The notes under the pieces: generated by a model
Database searches by the model: none
What the model saw: the letters and a program-made list of their open reading frames with translations, nothing else
Told to the model about the DNA's origin: nothing
Shown: positions 29,194-37,576 of the stretch, in pieces
Layout: every line of letters begins with the position of its first letter
How positions within the stretch are numbered: position 1 is the stretch's first letter
Source of the DNA: Ensifer sp. IC4062
Lineage (GTDB): Bacteria; Pseudomonadota; Alphaproteobacteria; Rhizobiales; Rhizobiaceae
Assembly: GCF_020193575.1 (NCBI RefSeq)
Contig: NZ_JADYVD010000026.1
Coordinates: 37,063 to 101,062 of the forward strand
DNA length: 64,000 nucleotides
Direction of reading: 5' to 3'
Program-made: the position numbers and the translations under genes

Positions 29194-29229
29194 CGCGATA
29201 TAAAGAAGTCTTTATATCTTTATATCGCG
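29194..29229 (-). promoter_or_regulatory. Palindromic operator upstream of ahcY, candidate SahR site
   Basis: Bases 29197-29206 (GATATAAAGA) and 29209-29218 (TCTTTATATC) form a perfect 10-base inverted repeat with a two-base centre; a third TCTTTATATC-like arm follows at 29217-29226. The AT-rich site stands out in this GC-rich region. Its shape resembles operators of SahR, the ArsR-family sensor of S-adenosylhomocysteine known to control ahcY in Proteobacteria; the assignment is by context. Confidence 0.65.
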
Positions 29230-29266
29230 CGGAACGGCCCTCGATGTGAACGCGCGATAAGCCGCG

Positions 29267-29557
29267 TCAGATCTCTTCGCCGAACTTGTCGCGCACCAAG
29301 GCGTCGAGGGCGTTGAGCGCCTCTTCCGCCTGGACGCCGCTGGCGGTGACGAAAACGGTGCAGCCGGTGCTGGCGGCGAGCATCATCAGGCCCATGATCG
29401 ACGTGCCACCGACCGTCATGCCGTCCTTGGAGACGGTGATCTCGGCATCATAGGCTTCGACGGTCTGGACGAATTTCGCCGAGGCGCGTGCGTGCAGGCC
29501 GCGTTTGTTGACGATCAGCAGCTCCCGAGTCAGCGACATATCCGGGCGATGGTCCAT
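29267..29557 (-). CDS. HPr phosphocarrier of the regulatory PTS
   Basis: The 96-residue protein (90 if Met7 at 29539 is used) has the phospho-His in KRGLHARASAKF and the regulatory Ser in GGTSIMGLMML, target of HPr kinase. Rhizobia have an incomplete PTS without sugar permeases, in which HPr relays phosphate from EI-Ntr to EIIA proteins. The start shares one base with the EIIA stop (TAATG). Together with EIIA and HprK it adjusts carbon catabolite control, as shown in S. meliloti for succinate-mediated repression. Confidence 0.93.
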   Translation of the reverse strand: MDHRPDMSLTRELLIVNKRGLHARASAKFVQTVEAYDAEITVSKDGMTVGGTSIMGLMMLAASTGCTVFVTASGVQAEEALNALDALVRDKFGEEI

Positions 29558-29958
29558 TATTTACCACTCAGGACCCGGCTGGCGACATTGATGTATTTGC
29601 GTCCCGCCTCTGAGGCCTCGACGAGGGCCTTGTCCATGTCGCTTTCGCCACGAACGCCGGCAAGCTTGATCAGCATCGGCAGATTGACGCCCGCGATCAC
29701 CTCTACGCTGCCGCTGCGCATCACCGAGATGGCAAGGTTGGAAGGCGTGCCGCCGAACATGTCCGTCAGGATGATAACGCCATTGCCCTCTTCCGCGCCC
29801 GCAACCGCATCGAGGATATCCTGACGCCGCTGGTCCATGTCGTCCTCGGGCCCGATGCATACGGTCTCGATAGCCTTCTGCGGACCGACCACATGCTCCA
29901 ACGCATGCCGAAACTCTTCCGCCAGCTTGCCATGGGTGACAAGCACAAGTCCGATCAT
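29557..29958 (-). CDS. PTS EIIA component, mannose family (ManX-like), regulatory
   Basis: The 133-residue protein starts MIGLVLVTHGKLAEEF, with the phosphorylatable His9 of the EIIA-Man fold, and contains ILTDMFGGTPSN, the family signature. No EIIB, EIIC or EIID is nearby, so it is a signalling EIIA that receives phosphate from HPr and not part of a sugar importer. It lies between hprK (155 bases upstream) and HPr (overlap). Confidence 0.92.
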   Translation of the reverse strand: MIGLVLVTHGKLAEEFRHALEHVVGPQKAIETVCIGPEDDMDQRRQDILDAVAGAEEGNGVIILTDMFGGTPSNLAISVMRSGSVEVIAGVNLPMLIKLAGVRGESDMDKALVEASEAGRKYINVASRVLSGK

Positions 29959-30113
29959 GGGTATCTTTGCTCCAACTGCATAGCAACTCGTTGATGGTCA
30001 GATATCGCAATGCAGCAATTTCGTCCACCTGCTGGGGCGGCCATCTTGGCAAGGAAAAGGCGAAGTGCAAGCCAAAAATGCCGAAAAAGCAGCCCTTGTG
30101 CCCTCGCATAAGG

Positions 30114-30572
30114 CTAAAGTGCTAAATTTTTGGGTAGCAGCGCGTGCAGTGCATCGAGAGGCGAAACGAGGTTTTCAACGGGAACGCGCAACAACGGCAG
30201 ACTTCGCCCAATTTCTAGCTGCAACTCTTCATTCTCGGGCGGCAGACGCGGGTCGCGGGGCGGCCGGACCGGCATGATCGCCCAGTCGAGAAGGCAGGCC
30301 GAAACCGTTTCGGCGGCGACGATGCCGCCGCCACGGACCTCGATCAGCCCGCGAATGGATGGGGGGCACCGGGCGATCATCCGGTCGTTCTCAAGGCTGA
30401 TATCGACTCGGTCGTCGGCGACGAGCGCCGCGAAACGTCCGCGGCGCCGCGCCTCGGAAATGCAAGAAAGCGCCAAGGCCGATTTGCCCGAGCCGGAAGG
30501 GCCGGTAATCAGGAATCCGGTCGTACCGAGAACGATTGCCGTTGCGTGGATGTTGCAGAACGGCGCGGTCAC
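30114..30572 (-). CDS. hprK: Short HPr kinase/phosphorylase
   Basis: The 152-residue protein has Walker A GPSGSGKS (24-31), the Asp motif VADDRVDI and the HprK signature IEVRGGGIV. Compared with Firmicutes HprK (about 310 residues) the N-terminal domain is missing, normal for alphaproteobacteria. It phosphorylates and dephosphorylates HPr on Ser. The start overlaps the chvG stop by four bases, linking the PTS to the envelope/acid sensor. Its 3' side has 155 bases with no feature I recognise before EIIA. Confidence 0.93.
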   Translation of the reverse strand: MTAPFCNIHATAIVLGTTGFLITGPSGSGKSALALSCISEARRRGRFAALVADDRVDISLENDRMIARCPPSIRGLIEVRGGGIVAAETVSACLLDWAIMPVRPPRDPRLPPENEELQLEIGRSLPLLRVPVENLVSPLDALHALLPKNLAL

Positions 30573-32368
30573 TGGTTCGGCTCGGCGGGCAGCGACAGGA
30601 TAAAGCGGGCGCCGGTCACATGCCCGCCCTGTCCGACGATGTTTTCCGCCTTCAGCGTGCCGCCATGCGCCTCGGCGATCTGGCGCGAAATAGAAAGCCC
30701 GAGGCCGGAATTCTGGCCGAAGTCCTCGCCCTCCGGCCGGTCGGTATAGAAGCGCTCGAAGATACGATCGATGTCTTCGGCTTGGATGCCTGGTCCGTTG
30801 TCTTCGACATAAACGAGGCAGCGGGACCGCGACCGGGTCAGGCGCACGATGATGCGACCATTCTGCTCGGGAACGAAGGAGCGGGCGTTTTCGATGAGAT
30901 TCGTGACGATCTGGCCGATGCGCAACTCGTAGCCGTTGACGACAAAGCTTGCCCGCGGATTGTCCTTGCGGTCGACGACGAAGTCGAGGAGCACCGGCTT
31001 TTTCTTGCTGCGGATCTGTCGGGAAATATCGATGAGATCGCCAAGCAGCTTCTCCAGGTCGATTTTCTTGGCGTCGCTGCGCGCCAGTTCGGCATCGAGC
31101 CGCGAGGCGTCCGAGATATCGCTGATCAGCCGGTCGAGACGGCGCACGTCATGCTGGATGACGTCGAGCAGCCGCTTCTTCGAGTCCTCGTTGCGTGCGA
31201 GCGGCAGGGTCTCGACGGCGCTGCGCAGCGACGTAAGCGGGTTCTTGAGCTCATGACTGACATCGGCCGCAAAATTTTCGATCGCCGCGATGCGGTCATA
31301 GAGCGCCGTCGTCATTTCCCGAAGCGCCACGGAGAGGTTGCCAATTTCGTCCTGGCGCGAGGAGAAATCCGGGATTTCCTCCCGTTCCTTTGCGCCGCCG
31401 CGGCGCACGCGGATCGCGGCAGCCGACAACCTTCTCAGCGGATTGGCGATCGTCGACGACAGCAGCAGCGACAGGATAACGTTGACGAGGGCGGCAACGC
31501 CGAAGACGCGGATAATGGCAAGGCGCTCGGCATGGACGATCTTGTCGATGTCACCCGCCTGCGTTGAAAGGAGGAGCACGCCAAGCACGGCGCGGAAACG
31601 CTGTACCGGCACCGCGACCGAAACGATGAGTTCACCCTTCTCTGTCACCCGCACGACGGCTCCGCGCACACCGGTCAGCGCGTTCATGACCTCCGGGTAG
31701 ATCGAGCCGTTGCCGCCCGGCGGCTCCTTGTAGAGCGGCAGGTCTCCCGGCTGCAGCAACCGGTTGAGCCACATACCGAGCTTGTCGGCGAGGCCGGTCG
31801 TTTCCGGGTCGACCGGCGGAAGGTCGAAGCGCAGCACTTGGCCCCCACTGTAGAGGTGGCGGGAGTCGAGCAGGAGGTCGGCATCGGCATCGAAGAGGCG
31901 GGCACGCGTCCGCGTCGGCGAAATCAGGCGTCTGAGCACAGGCGCCACACGCTCCTGGATGATCGGGAATTCGAGGTCCTCGTCGTTCGGCAGCGGCGTG
32001 ATGCTTTCGCCGGCCTGGAGTTCGAGCAGCTTTTCCGGATCGATGGTGATCGAATTCGTATCGACCGAGGCGGAGGCGGAAATGGCCCCGGCGATGATCT
32101 CGCCCTGGGTGAGCAGGCTTTCCACCCGCGCGTCGATCAGCCCTTCGCGGAACTGATTGAGATACATGATGCCGCCGACGAGCACCACGAGCGCGACCAA
32201 GTTGAAGAAGACGATGCGGCGGGTGAGGCTCGAAAAGACGGCATTGCCGAACAGGCGGCGGATCAAGGTGAAGGGATGCGCCCATCGGCGCTGGCCGCGC
32301 GCCGATGCCCGCCCTTCGATATCCTCGAGATCGCCCTGCAAGACTTCTACCAAGTCTCCCGCTCCCAC
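30569..32368 (-). CDS. chvG: Sensor histidine kinase ChvG (ExoS)
   Basis: ChvG senses acid/envelope stress and phosphorylates ChvI; in S. meliloti it controls succinoglycan, motility and symbiosis and is held in check by ExoR. The 599-residue protein has a first membrane helix at about 51-70, a periplasmic domain to about 285, a second helix at 288-308, HAMP, then His372 in VSHELKNPL and ATPase boxes (DNGPGIQ, GLGLSIS). The length agrees with known ExoS (about 595). The N-terminal 30 residues are charged and the exact start is uncertain. Confidence 0.94.
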   Translation of the reverse strand: MGAGDLVEVLQGDLEDIEGRASARGQRRWAHPFTLIRRLFGNAVFSSLTRRIVFFNLVALVVLVGGIMYLNQFREGLIDARVESLLTQGEIIAGAISASASVDTNSITIDPEKLLELQAGESITPLPNDEDLEFPIIQERVAPVLRRLISPTRTRARLFDADADLLLDSRHLYSGGQVLRFDLPPVDPETTGLADKLGMWLNRLLQPGDLPLYKEPPGGNGSIYPEVMNALTGVRGAVVRVTEKGELIVSVAVPVQRFRAVLGVLLLSTQAGDIDKIVHAERLAIIRVFGVAALVNVILSLLLSSTIANPLRRLSAAAIRVRRGGAKEREEIPDFSSRQDEIGNLSVALREMTTALYDRIAAIENFAADVSHELKNPLTSLRSAVETLPLARNEDSKKRLLDVIQHDVRRLDRLISDISDASRLDAELARSDAKKIDLEKLLGDLIDISRQIRSKKKPVLLDFVVDRKDNPRASFVVNGYELRIGQIVTNLIENARSFVPEQNGRIIVRLTRSRSRCLVYVEDNGPGIQAEDIDRIFERFYTDRPEGEDFGQNSGLGLSISRQIAEAHGGTLKAENIVGQGGHVTGARFILSLPAEPNQ

Positions 32369-32492
32369 GACGAAAATTCCGTCGCCTTCTCTTCTTCTTT
32401 GCGTCGGCTCATTACATCCACCTGATCCCGGGCGCCTGCCTGATCCCGGCTGATCCGCCGGCGCGGCTCGTATCCGGTGGATGCGGCCTCTC

Positions 32493-32518
32493 CGACGCGG
32501 GCTGCCACTCCCGCGTCG
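32493..32518 (-). promoter_or_regulatory. Hairpin in the chvI-chvG spacer
   Basis: Nine-base arms (CGACGCGGG and complement) flank an eight-base loop in the 211-base gap between chvI and chvG. No T-run follows on the minus strand, so it may be an attenuator or mRNA-processing element and not a full terminator. The rest of the spacer shows nothing I can name. Confidence 0.4.
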
Positions 32519-32579
32519 CCGTTACGCCATTTCTGCATGATCCACAATCGCTGCTGTGGCAAGCATGGAGCGGCGGCCG

Positions 32580-33305
32580 TCAGGCCGTCTCGCGAAAACG
32601 ATAGCCGACGCCGTAGAGCGTTTCGATCATGTCGAAGTCGTTGTCGACCATCTTGAACTTCTTGCGAAGCCGCTTGATATGGCTGTCGATCGTGCGGTCA
32701 TCCACGTAGACCTGCTCATCATAGGCGGCATCCATCAATGCGTCACGGCTCTTCACCACGCCCGGACGCTGCGCCAGCGAGTGCAGGATGAGAAATTCGG
32801 TAACCGTCAGCGTGACCGATTCATTCTTCCAGGTGCAGGTATGGCGCTCCTGGTCCATGACGAGCTGGCCGCGCTCAAGCGAACGGGACGGTGCGTCGGA
32901 AGCCTTCGCCGTGCCGATGGCGCCAACAGCGGCGAGGTCGCGGTTCGGCGCGCGGCGCAGGATCGCCTTGACGCGCTCGACCAGCAGGCGTTGGGAGAAG
33001 GGCTTGGTGATGAAATCGTCGGCACCCATCTTGAGACCGAACAGCTCGTCGATTTCCTCGTCCTTCGACGTCAGAAAAATCACCGGCAGGTCGGATTTCT
33101 GCCGCAGGCGGCGCAACAGCTCCATGCCGTCCATGCGCGGCATCTTGATATCGAAGATCGCGAGCTGCGGCGGACGCGCCAGCAGGCCTTCGAGTGCCGA
33201 TGCACCGTCGGTGTAGGTTTCGACCTTGTAGCCCTCCGCTTCCAGCGCGATGGACACGGATGTCAGGATATTGCGGTCGTCATCGACAAGCGCGATGGTC
33301 TGCAT
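32580..33305 (-). CDS. chvI: Response regulator ChvI
   Basis: The 241-residue OmpR-type regulator has a receiver domain with Asp8-Asp10 and phospho-acceptor Asp52 ([13 protein letters not shown]), Lys in ITKPF, and a C-terminal winged helix ([17 protein letters not shown]). It pairs with ChvG and in S. meliloti is needed for growth on complex media and for nodulation. ATG at 33305 is preceded by GGAG at good spacing; a TTG nine bases earlier would add three residues. It is divergent from pckA. Confidence 0.96.
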   Translation of the reverse strand: MQTIALVDDDRNILTSVSIALEAEGYKVETYTDGASALEGLLARPPQLAIFDIKMPRMDGMELLRRLRQKSDLPVIFLTSKDEEIDELFGLKMGADDFITKPFSQRLLVERVKAILRRAPNRDLAAVGAIGTAKASDAPSRSLERGQLVMDQERHTCTWKNESVTLTVTEFLILHSLAQRPGVVKSRDALMDAAYDEQVYVDDRTIDSHIKRLRKKFKMVDNDFDMIETLYGVGYRFRETA

Positions 33306-33513
33306 CGTATTCAACTCCGTCTTATTTCGGTCTGTTGGCCAGACCCGCTGCGAGGAATCGCGGCAAATCGCGAGTCACCGGCGTTACTTGAGTATAAAGG
33401 TGGAACAAATTGTGGCGAAGCTTAAAAGCGCCGCCTGCCACTGCTCTCGGGACTGGCCGTCAAATATGTCTCCAACAGGCATAATTCAACCGATTAAAAA
33501 ATACACATTTTTC

Positions 33514-33528
33514 TTTAAATCGATTAAT
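33514..33528. promoter_or_regulatory. AT-rich pckA upstream region with an AATCGATT palindrome
   Basis: Between chvI and pckA (33306-33638) the stretch 33480-33550 is unusually AT-rich. At 33514-33528 lies TTTAAATCGATTAAT, whose core AATCGATT is palindromic with a central CG as in LacI-family operators. pckA of S. meliloti is controlled by a LacI-type regulator (PckR); whether this is its site is inference. Confidence 0.4.
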
Positions 33529-33638
33529 ATACTGATATCATTACTGTTTTAGGAGTCGAAGTCTTGTCTTAGATCAACCTTGTCGGTATGTTCCGATGAA
33601 ATCCCCCACCAATGGCCAATGACAAAGGAAGCTTGACC

Positions 33639-35249
33639 ATGGAGCAACTCGGCACCCGCAACCCCTCGAACGGACTGGAAACAATCGGCTTTTCGGACCT
33701 GGCTTTCGTCCGCTATAACTTCGAGGCAGCGGAGCTTTACGAGGACGCCCTTCGCCGCGGCGAGGCCAAAGTGACGGCGCACGGCGCGCTCTGTGCACGG
33801 ACCGGGCAGCACACGGGCCGCTCCCCCAAGGACAAGTTTGTCGTCCGCGACGCGGCGACCGCTGACCAGATCTGGTGGGACAACAACAACGCGATCTCGC
33901 CCGAAAATTTCGAGCGCCTGCACCAGGACATGCTTGCCCATGCTAAGGGCAAGTCGCTTTACGTGCAGGACCTCATCGGTGGCGCAGATCCGGCTCATGC
34001 TCTGCCGACGCGCGTCGTCACCGAGTTCGCCTGGCACTCGCTGTTCATCCGCAATCTCCTGATCCGCCCGGCGCGCGAAGCGCTCGCAAGCTTCCAGCCG
34101 AAGCTGACGATCATCGACCTGCCGAGCTTCAGGGCGGATCCGGCGCGCCACGGTTGCCGCAGCGAGACGGTGATCGCCTGCGACCTGACGAACGGCCTCG
34201 TCCTGATCGGCGGCACCTCCTATGCCGGCGAAATGAAGAAGTCGGTCTTCACGGTGCTCAACTATCTCCTGCCGAAAAAGGAGGTCATGCCGATGCATTG
34301 CTCGGCCAATGTCGGCCCCGCGGGAGACACCGCCATCTTCTTCGGCCTGTCCGGCACCGGCAAGACCACGCTGTCGGCTGACCCTGCCCGCACGCTCATC
34401 GGCGACGACGAGCACGGATGGGGCGAGGATGGCATCTTCAATTTCGAGGGCGGCTGCTATGCCAAGGCGATCAAGCTCTCGGCCTCCGCCGAGCCGGAGA
34501 TCTACGCCACGACCCGGCGCTTCGGCACTGTCATGGAGAACGTCGTCCTCGATGCGCGCCGCGTGCCCAACTTCGACGACGGTTCGCTGACGGAAAACAC
34601 CCGTATAGCCTATCCGCTCGACTTCATTCCGAATGCCAGCGAAACCGGAACGGCGCCGCAGCCGCGCACCGTCATCATGCTGACGGCGGATGCCTTTGGC
34701 GTCATGCCGCCGATCGCCAGGCTGACACCTGAACAGGCGATGTATCACTTCCTGTCCGGCTACACCGCCAAGGTCGCTGGGACGGAAAAGGGCGTGACCG
34801 AGCCGGAGGCGACCTTCTCGACCTGCTTCGGCGCTCCGTTCATGCCGCGCCATCCGTCCGAATACGGCAATCTGCTGAAGGACCTCATTGCCAAGAACGG
34901 CGTTACCTGCTGGCTGGTCAACACCGGCTGGACTGGCGGCGCCTACGGCACCGGAAACCGTATGCCGATCAAGGTGACGCGTGCGCTGCTTTCGGCAGCA
35001 CTCGACGGATCGCTCAACGACGCGTCGTTCCGCACCGATGCAAACTTCGGTTTTGCCGTGCCGGTGTCGGTGCCGGGCGTGGACGACGGCATACTCGACC
35101 CGCGGTCGACATGGGCGGACGGCGTTGCTTATGACGCTCAGGCGCGCCGCCTGGTCGACATGTTCATCGCCAACTTCGCCAAGTTCGAAAGCCATGTCGA
35201 CGGCAGCGTGCGCGACGCGGCTCCGGGAGCGAAGGTCGCGGCCGAATAA
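33639..35249 (+). CDS. pckA: Phosphoenolpyruvate carboxykinase (ATP)
   Basis: PckA turns oxaloacetate into PEP, the entry to gluconeogenesis during growth on succinate and other dicarboxylates, central for rhizobia. The protein has [11 protein letters not shown] (ATP loop) and IGDDEHGW (metal site). ATG at 33639 after AAAGGA gives 536 residues, the length known for S. meliloti PckA; an in-frame ATG at 33612 is rejected. A strong terminator follows. Confidence 0.97.
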   Translation: MEQLGTRNPSNGLETIGFSDLAFVRYNFEAAELYEDALRRGEAKVTAHGALCARTGQHTGRSPKDKFVVRDAATADQIWWDNNNAISPENFERLHQDMLAHAKGKSLYVQDLIGGADPAHALPTRVVTEFAWHSLFIRNLLIRPAREALASFQPKLTIIDLPSFRADPARHGCRSETVIACDLTNGLVLIGGTSYAGEMKKSVFTVLNYLLPKKEVMPMHCSANVGPAGDTAIFFGLSGTGKTTLSADPARTLIGDDEHGWGEDGIFNFEGGCYAKAIKLSASAEPEIYATTRRFGTVMENVVLDARRVPNFDDGSLTENTRIAYPLDFIPNASETGTAPQPRTVIMLTADAFGVMPPIARLTPEQAMYHFLSGYTAKVAGTEKGVTEPEATFSTCFGAPFMPRHPSEYGNLLKDLIAKNGVTCWLVNTGWTGGAYGTGNRMPIKVTRALLSAALDGSLNDASFRTDANFGFAVPVSVPGVDDGILDPRSTWADGVAYDAQARRLVDMFIANFAKFESHVDGSVRDAAPGAKVAAE

Positions 35250-35273
35250 AGATCGTCGGCTATGATTCACGTG

Positions 35274-35302
35274 AAACCCGGCCCGTTTGGGCCGGGTTTT
35301 TG
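35274..35302 (+). terminator. Terminator of pckA
   Basis: An 11-base stem (AAACCCGGCCC and complement) with loop GTTT runs into a T-run. It overlaps a near-match to the ParB site at 35263-35278. Confidence 0.93.
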
Positions 35303-35353
35303 CATCTTATCCCGATTATTTTCAAATACTTCGCTATAGCTGCTTTTAAGTAC

Positions 35354-35397
35354 GCAATTCCAGGCGGAAAACCGTTACACGGTTTTCCTGGAATTGC
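35354..35397. repeat. Short intergenic palindromic repeat (GCAATTCCAG type), copy 1
   Basis: Outer arms GCAATTCCAG/CTGGAATTGC and inner arms GAAAACCGT/ACGGTTTTC form a hairpin with a three-base bulge and loop TAC. A related copy lies at 53355-53396. It resembles the small palindromic motif families scattered between genes of S. meliloti. The remainder of 35303-35517 shows nothing else. Confidence 0.75.
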
Positions 35398-35517
35398 TGG
35401 CAACGGTGATTTTCCGATTCGATCCAAAATCGTGAACGTGATCGAGTCTGATAGGTTAGAGAGGGGAAGGGGCAACCGCTCGCCCGCCGCATCAGCGCGA
35501 TTGAAACCGGAGCAAAC

Positions 35518-35952
35518 ATGGCCAGCGATCCGCTTTACATCAACGACAGCATCGTGATTGCCGGGTGGGAATTGACGGAGCAATTCGTGCTGGCGGGCGG
35601 ACCGGGCGGACAGAACGTCAACAAGGTGTCGACGGCCGTCCAGCTGTTCTTCGACATTCAGGCCTCGCCGTCGCTGCCGGACCGGGTCAAGGCGAATGCA
35701 TTGAGGCTTGCGGGCCGCCGTGCCTCCAAGGACGGCGTGCTGATGATCGAAGCCAGTCGTTTTCGCAGCCAGGAGCGCAACCGCGAGGATGCCCGCGAGC
35801 GGCTTAAGGAGCTGATTCTGAAGGCGGCCGAGCCACCGCCACCACCGCGCAAGAAGACGAAGCCGACCCGCAGTTCGATCGAGCGGCGGCTGAAGGAGAA
35901 ATCCGGCCGCGCCGAAATCAAGAAGCTTCGCGGCCGGCCGGGCGGCGAGTGA
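35518..35952 (+). CDS. arfB: Alternative ribosome-rescue factor ArfB (YaeJ-type peptidyl-tRNA hydrolase)
   Basis: The 144-residue protein has the release-factor motif GGPGGQNVNK with GGQ at residues 30-32 and a basic C-terminal tail (PPPPRKKTKPTR and later KEKSGRAEIKKLRGR) that in ArfB plugs the empty mRNA channel. It hydrolyses peptidyl-tRNA on ribosomes stalled without a stop codon. It lacks the codon-recognition domains of RF1/RF2. Single gene with 268 bases upstream. Confidence 0.94.
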   Translation: MASDPLYINDSIVIAGWELTEQFVLAGGPGGQNVNKVSTAVQLFFDIQASPSLPDRVKANALRLAGRRASKDGVLMIEASRFRSQERNREDARERLKELILKAAEPPPPPRKKTKPTRSSIERRLKEKSGRAEIKKLRGRPGGE

Positions 35953-36066
35953 GGAAATCCGGACCGCGGACATGCGAAGGGCAAAACGAATCTTTCGGCC
36001 GTTCCCTTGAACTTTCGCCGGTGCCGCCCTCTTTTATCGGGGGGCATCTGCGAAGAGGAGACAACC

Positions 36067-36540
36067 ATGGGTTTGTTCAGCTTTATCAAGAATGCCGGCA
36101 AGAAGCTTGGGATCGGTGGTGACGACACCCCGCCGGATACCGAAAGTGTCCAGAAGGAGCTCGCCTCACATGACCTAGGCACCAAGGACGTGCAGGTCGA
36201 AGTCGTGGACGACAAGGTTGTCCTCAAGGGTGTCGTCAAGGATCAGTCGACGTTCGAAAAGGCCGTCGTCGCCGTCGGCAACACGCTCGGCGTGTCGGCG
36301 GTAGAAGCGTCCGGTCTCAAGGTCGCAGACGCCGGCGCCGCGCCCGCACCGGCCAAGGCGCCCGTCTTCTACACGGTGAAGAAGGGTGACAATCTCTGGA
36401 AGATTGCAGAGGCCCAGTACGGCAAGGGCAAGGGCGCCAAACACACGCTGATCTTCGAAGCGAACAAGCCGATGCTGAAGGATCCTGATAAGATCTACCC
36501 GGGGCAGGTTCTGCGCATTCCGGATCTCGACGCCGGCTGA
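36067..36540 (+). CDS. LysM-domain protein, Kbp/YgaU-like
   Basis: The 157-residue protein has a BON-like N-terminal half (DVQVEVVDDKVVLKG) and a C-terminal LysM motif (FYTVKKGDNLWKIAEAQYG to IYPGQVLRIP). Escherichia coli Kbp (YgaU) with the same layout is a cytoplasmic potassium sensor. No signal peptide is seen, in line with that. The start at 36067 follows GAAGAGGAG. A longer frame to 36007 is unsupported. Confidence 0.88.
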   Translation: MGLFSFIKNAGKKLGIGGDDTPPDTESVQKELASHDLGTKDVQVEVVDDKVVLKGVVKDQSTFEKAVVAVGNTLGVSAVEASGLKVADAGAAPAPAKAPVFYTVKKGDNLWKIAEAQYGKGKGAKHTLIFEANKPMLKDPDKIYPGQVLRIPDLDAG

Positions 36541-36611
36541 GTGGCGGTACTTTTCGGGTGGCGGCCGAGTCCCCGCGATGACTATAGAGTTCGCGACGTC
36601 AATTTGACGAT

Positions 36612-36690
36612 CTGCAGCGCTGCGCGCCTTGTCAGGCGCGCGAAAGGCGCTGGAGCATGTTGAATCCCTGCTTTAGGGAAACATGCAATG
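36612..36690 (+). repeat. RIME-type element, copy 2 (shortened)
   Basis: About 79 bases with CTGCAGCGCTGCGCGCC, the GCGCGCGAAAGGCGC arm and an ending GGGAAACATGCA. The middle is shorter than in other copies. It ends 41 bases before the alkB start, in sense orientation. Confidence 0.7.
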
Positions 36691-36731
36691 GGGGCCGTCG
36701 ATTGCCGCAGCGGGATGACGGGACAGGCACG

Positions 36732-37343
36732 ATGCAGGTGCTGCCGAAAGGGATAAGACACATTCCAGGATTCCTCGACCGTTCCCGTCAGCAGGAATTG
36801 GTCGAGGCGATCCGTCTGGTTGTTGCGGAGGCGCCGCTTTTTGTGCCGGAAATGCCGAAAACCGGGAAGCCGATGTCGGTGCGCATGACCAATTGCGGTC
36901 CGCTCGGCTGGGTTACCGATCGGGAAGGGGGCTATCGCTATCAGGCGGAGCACCCGGTGACGGGCAGGCCCTGGCCGGAAATGCCGGCGGCGCTCAACGA
37001 CATCTGGCGCGCGGTTTCGGCGAGCGATAAGGAGCCGGAGGCCTGCCTCGTCAACTTCTATTCCGCAGACGCGCGCATGGGTCTGCATCAGGACAGGGAC
37101 GAGCGTGATCTGGAGACGGCTGTCGTTTCGATATCGCTTGGCGATACTTGCCTCTTTCGGGTCGGGGGCCGGGAGCGCGGCGGACAGACGATCTCGTTCA
37201 AGCTGGCGAGCGGCGATGTCGTCGTGCTCGGCGGCGAAGGCAGGCTCGCCTTCCACGGCGTCGACCGCATCTATCCAAACACGTCGACGCTTCTGAAAAA
37301 CGGCGGCCGCCTGAATCTCACCTTGCGCCGGGTCAATCCTTAG
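36732..37343 (+). CDS. alkB: AlkB-like 2-oxoglutarate/Fe(II) dioxygenase
   Basis: The 203-residue protein has the iron triad His119-x-Asp121 (LHQDRDE) and His175 (AFHGVDR), and the 2-oxoglutarate motif Arg193-x-Asn-x-Thr-x-Arg199 (RLNLTLR). AlkB removes 1-methyladenine and 3-methylcytosine lesions by oxidative demethylation. The ATG at 36732 gives the family N-terminus; the frame is open back to 36657, but that ATG lies in the RIME repeat. No Ada-type neighbour is present. Confidence 0.92.
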   Translation: MQVLPKGIRHIPGFLDRSRQQELVEAIRLVVAEAPLFVPEMPKTGKPMSVRMTNCGPLGWVTDREGGYRYQAEHPVTGRPWPEMPAALNDIWRAVSASDKEPEACLVNFYSADARMGLHQDRDERDLETAVVSISLGDTCLFRVGGRERGGQTISFKLASGDVVVLGGEGRLAFHGVDRIYPNTSTLLKNGGRLNLTLRRVNP

Positions 37344-37384
37344 GAGTGACATGAGGCGTTGGCCGTCCACATCCGCGAGCGCCG

Positions 37385-37560
37385 GGTCTGAACTTGCACC
37401 TCCCTCCCCACAAGCGGGGAGCGGCTTACCTGGGCCGCACTCTCTGTTGAATTCTGCCCGTTGCGACAGCGTCAACGTTCGAGAGGGAGTCGGTTAGCGG
37501 CAGGCGCCAAAGCTCTTCCCACCTGCGGGGATGGGTTGGGGAGGGGTCTTCCGATGCACC
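37385..37560. repeat. GC-rich intergenic repeat region
   Basis: The gap between alkB and coaA holds two pieces of a widespread rhizobial GC-rich repeat, CCCTCCCCACAAGCGGGGAG and CCTGCGGGGATGGG followed by GGGGAGGGG, related in style to 52295-52400 and 54071-54175. No gene is seen. Confidence 0.55.
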
Positions 37561-37576
37561 GCGATCGTGCCTCGCG

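Noticed and set aside
29065..29266. An S-adenosylhomocysteine or SAM riboswitch before ahcY
   Set aside because: Only a DNA-type palindrome is seen; no conserved riboswitch core was recognisable, and a protein operator explains the symmetry better.
32369..32579. A RIME element in the chvI-chvG spacer
   Set aside because: RIMEs have been reported in this type of locus in rhizobia, but here only a 9-base hairpin is present and the RIME core is absent.
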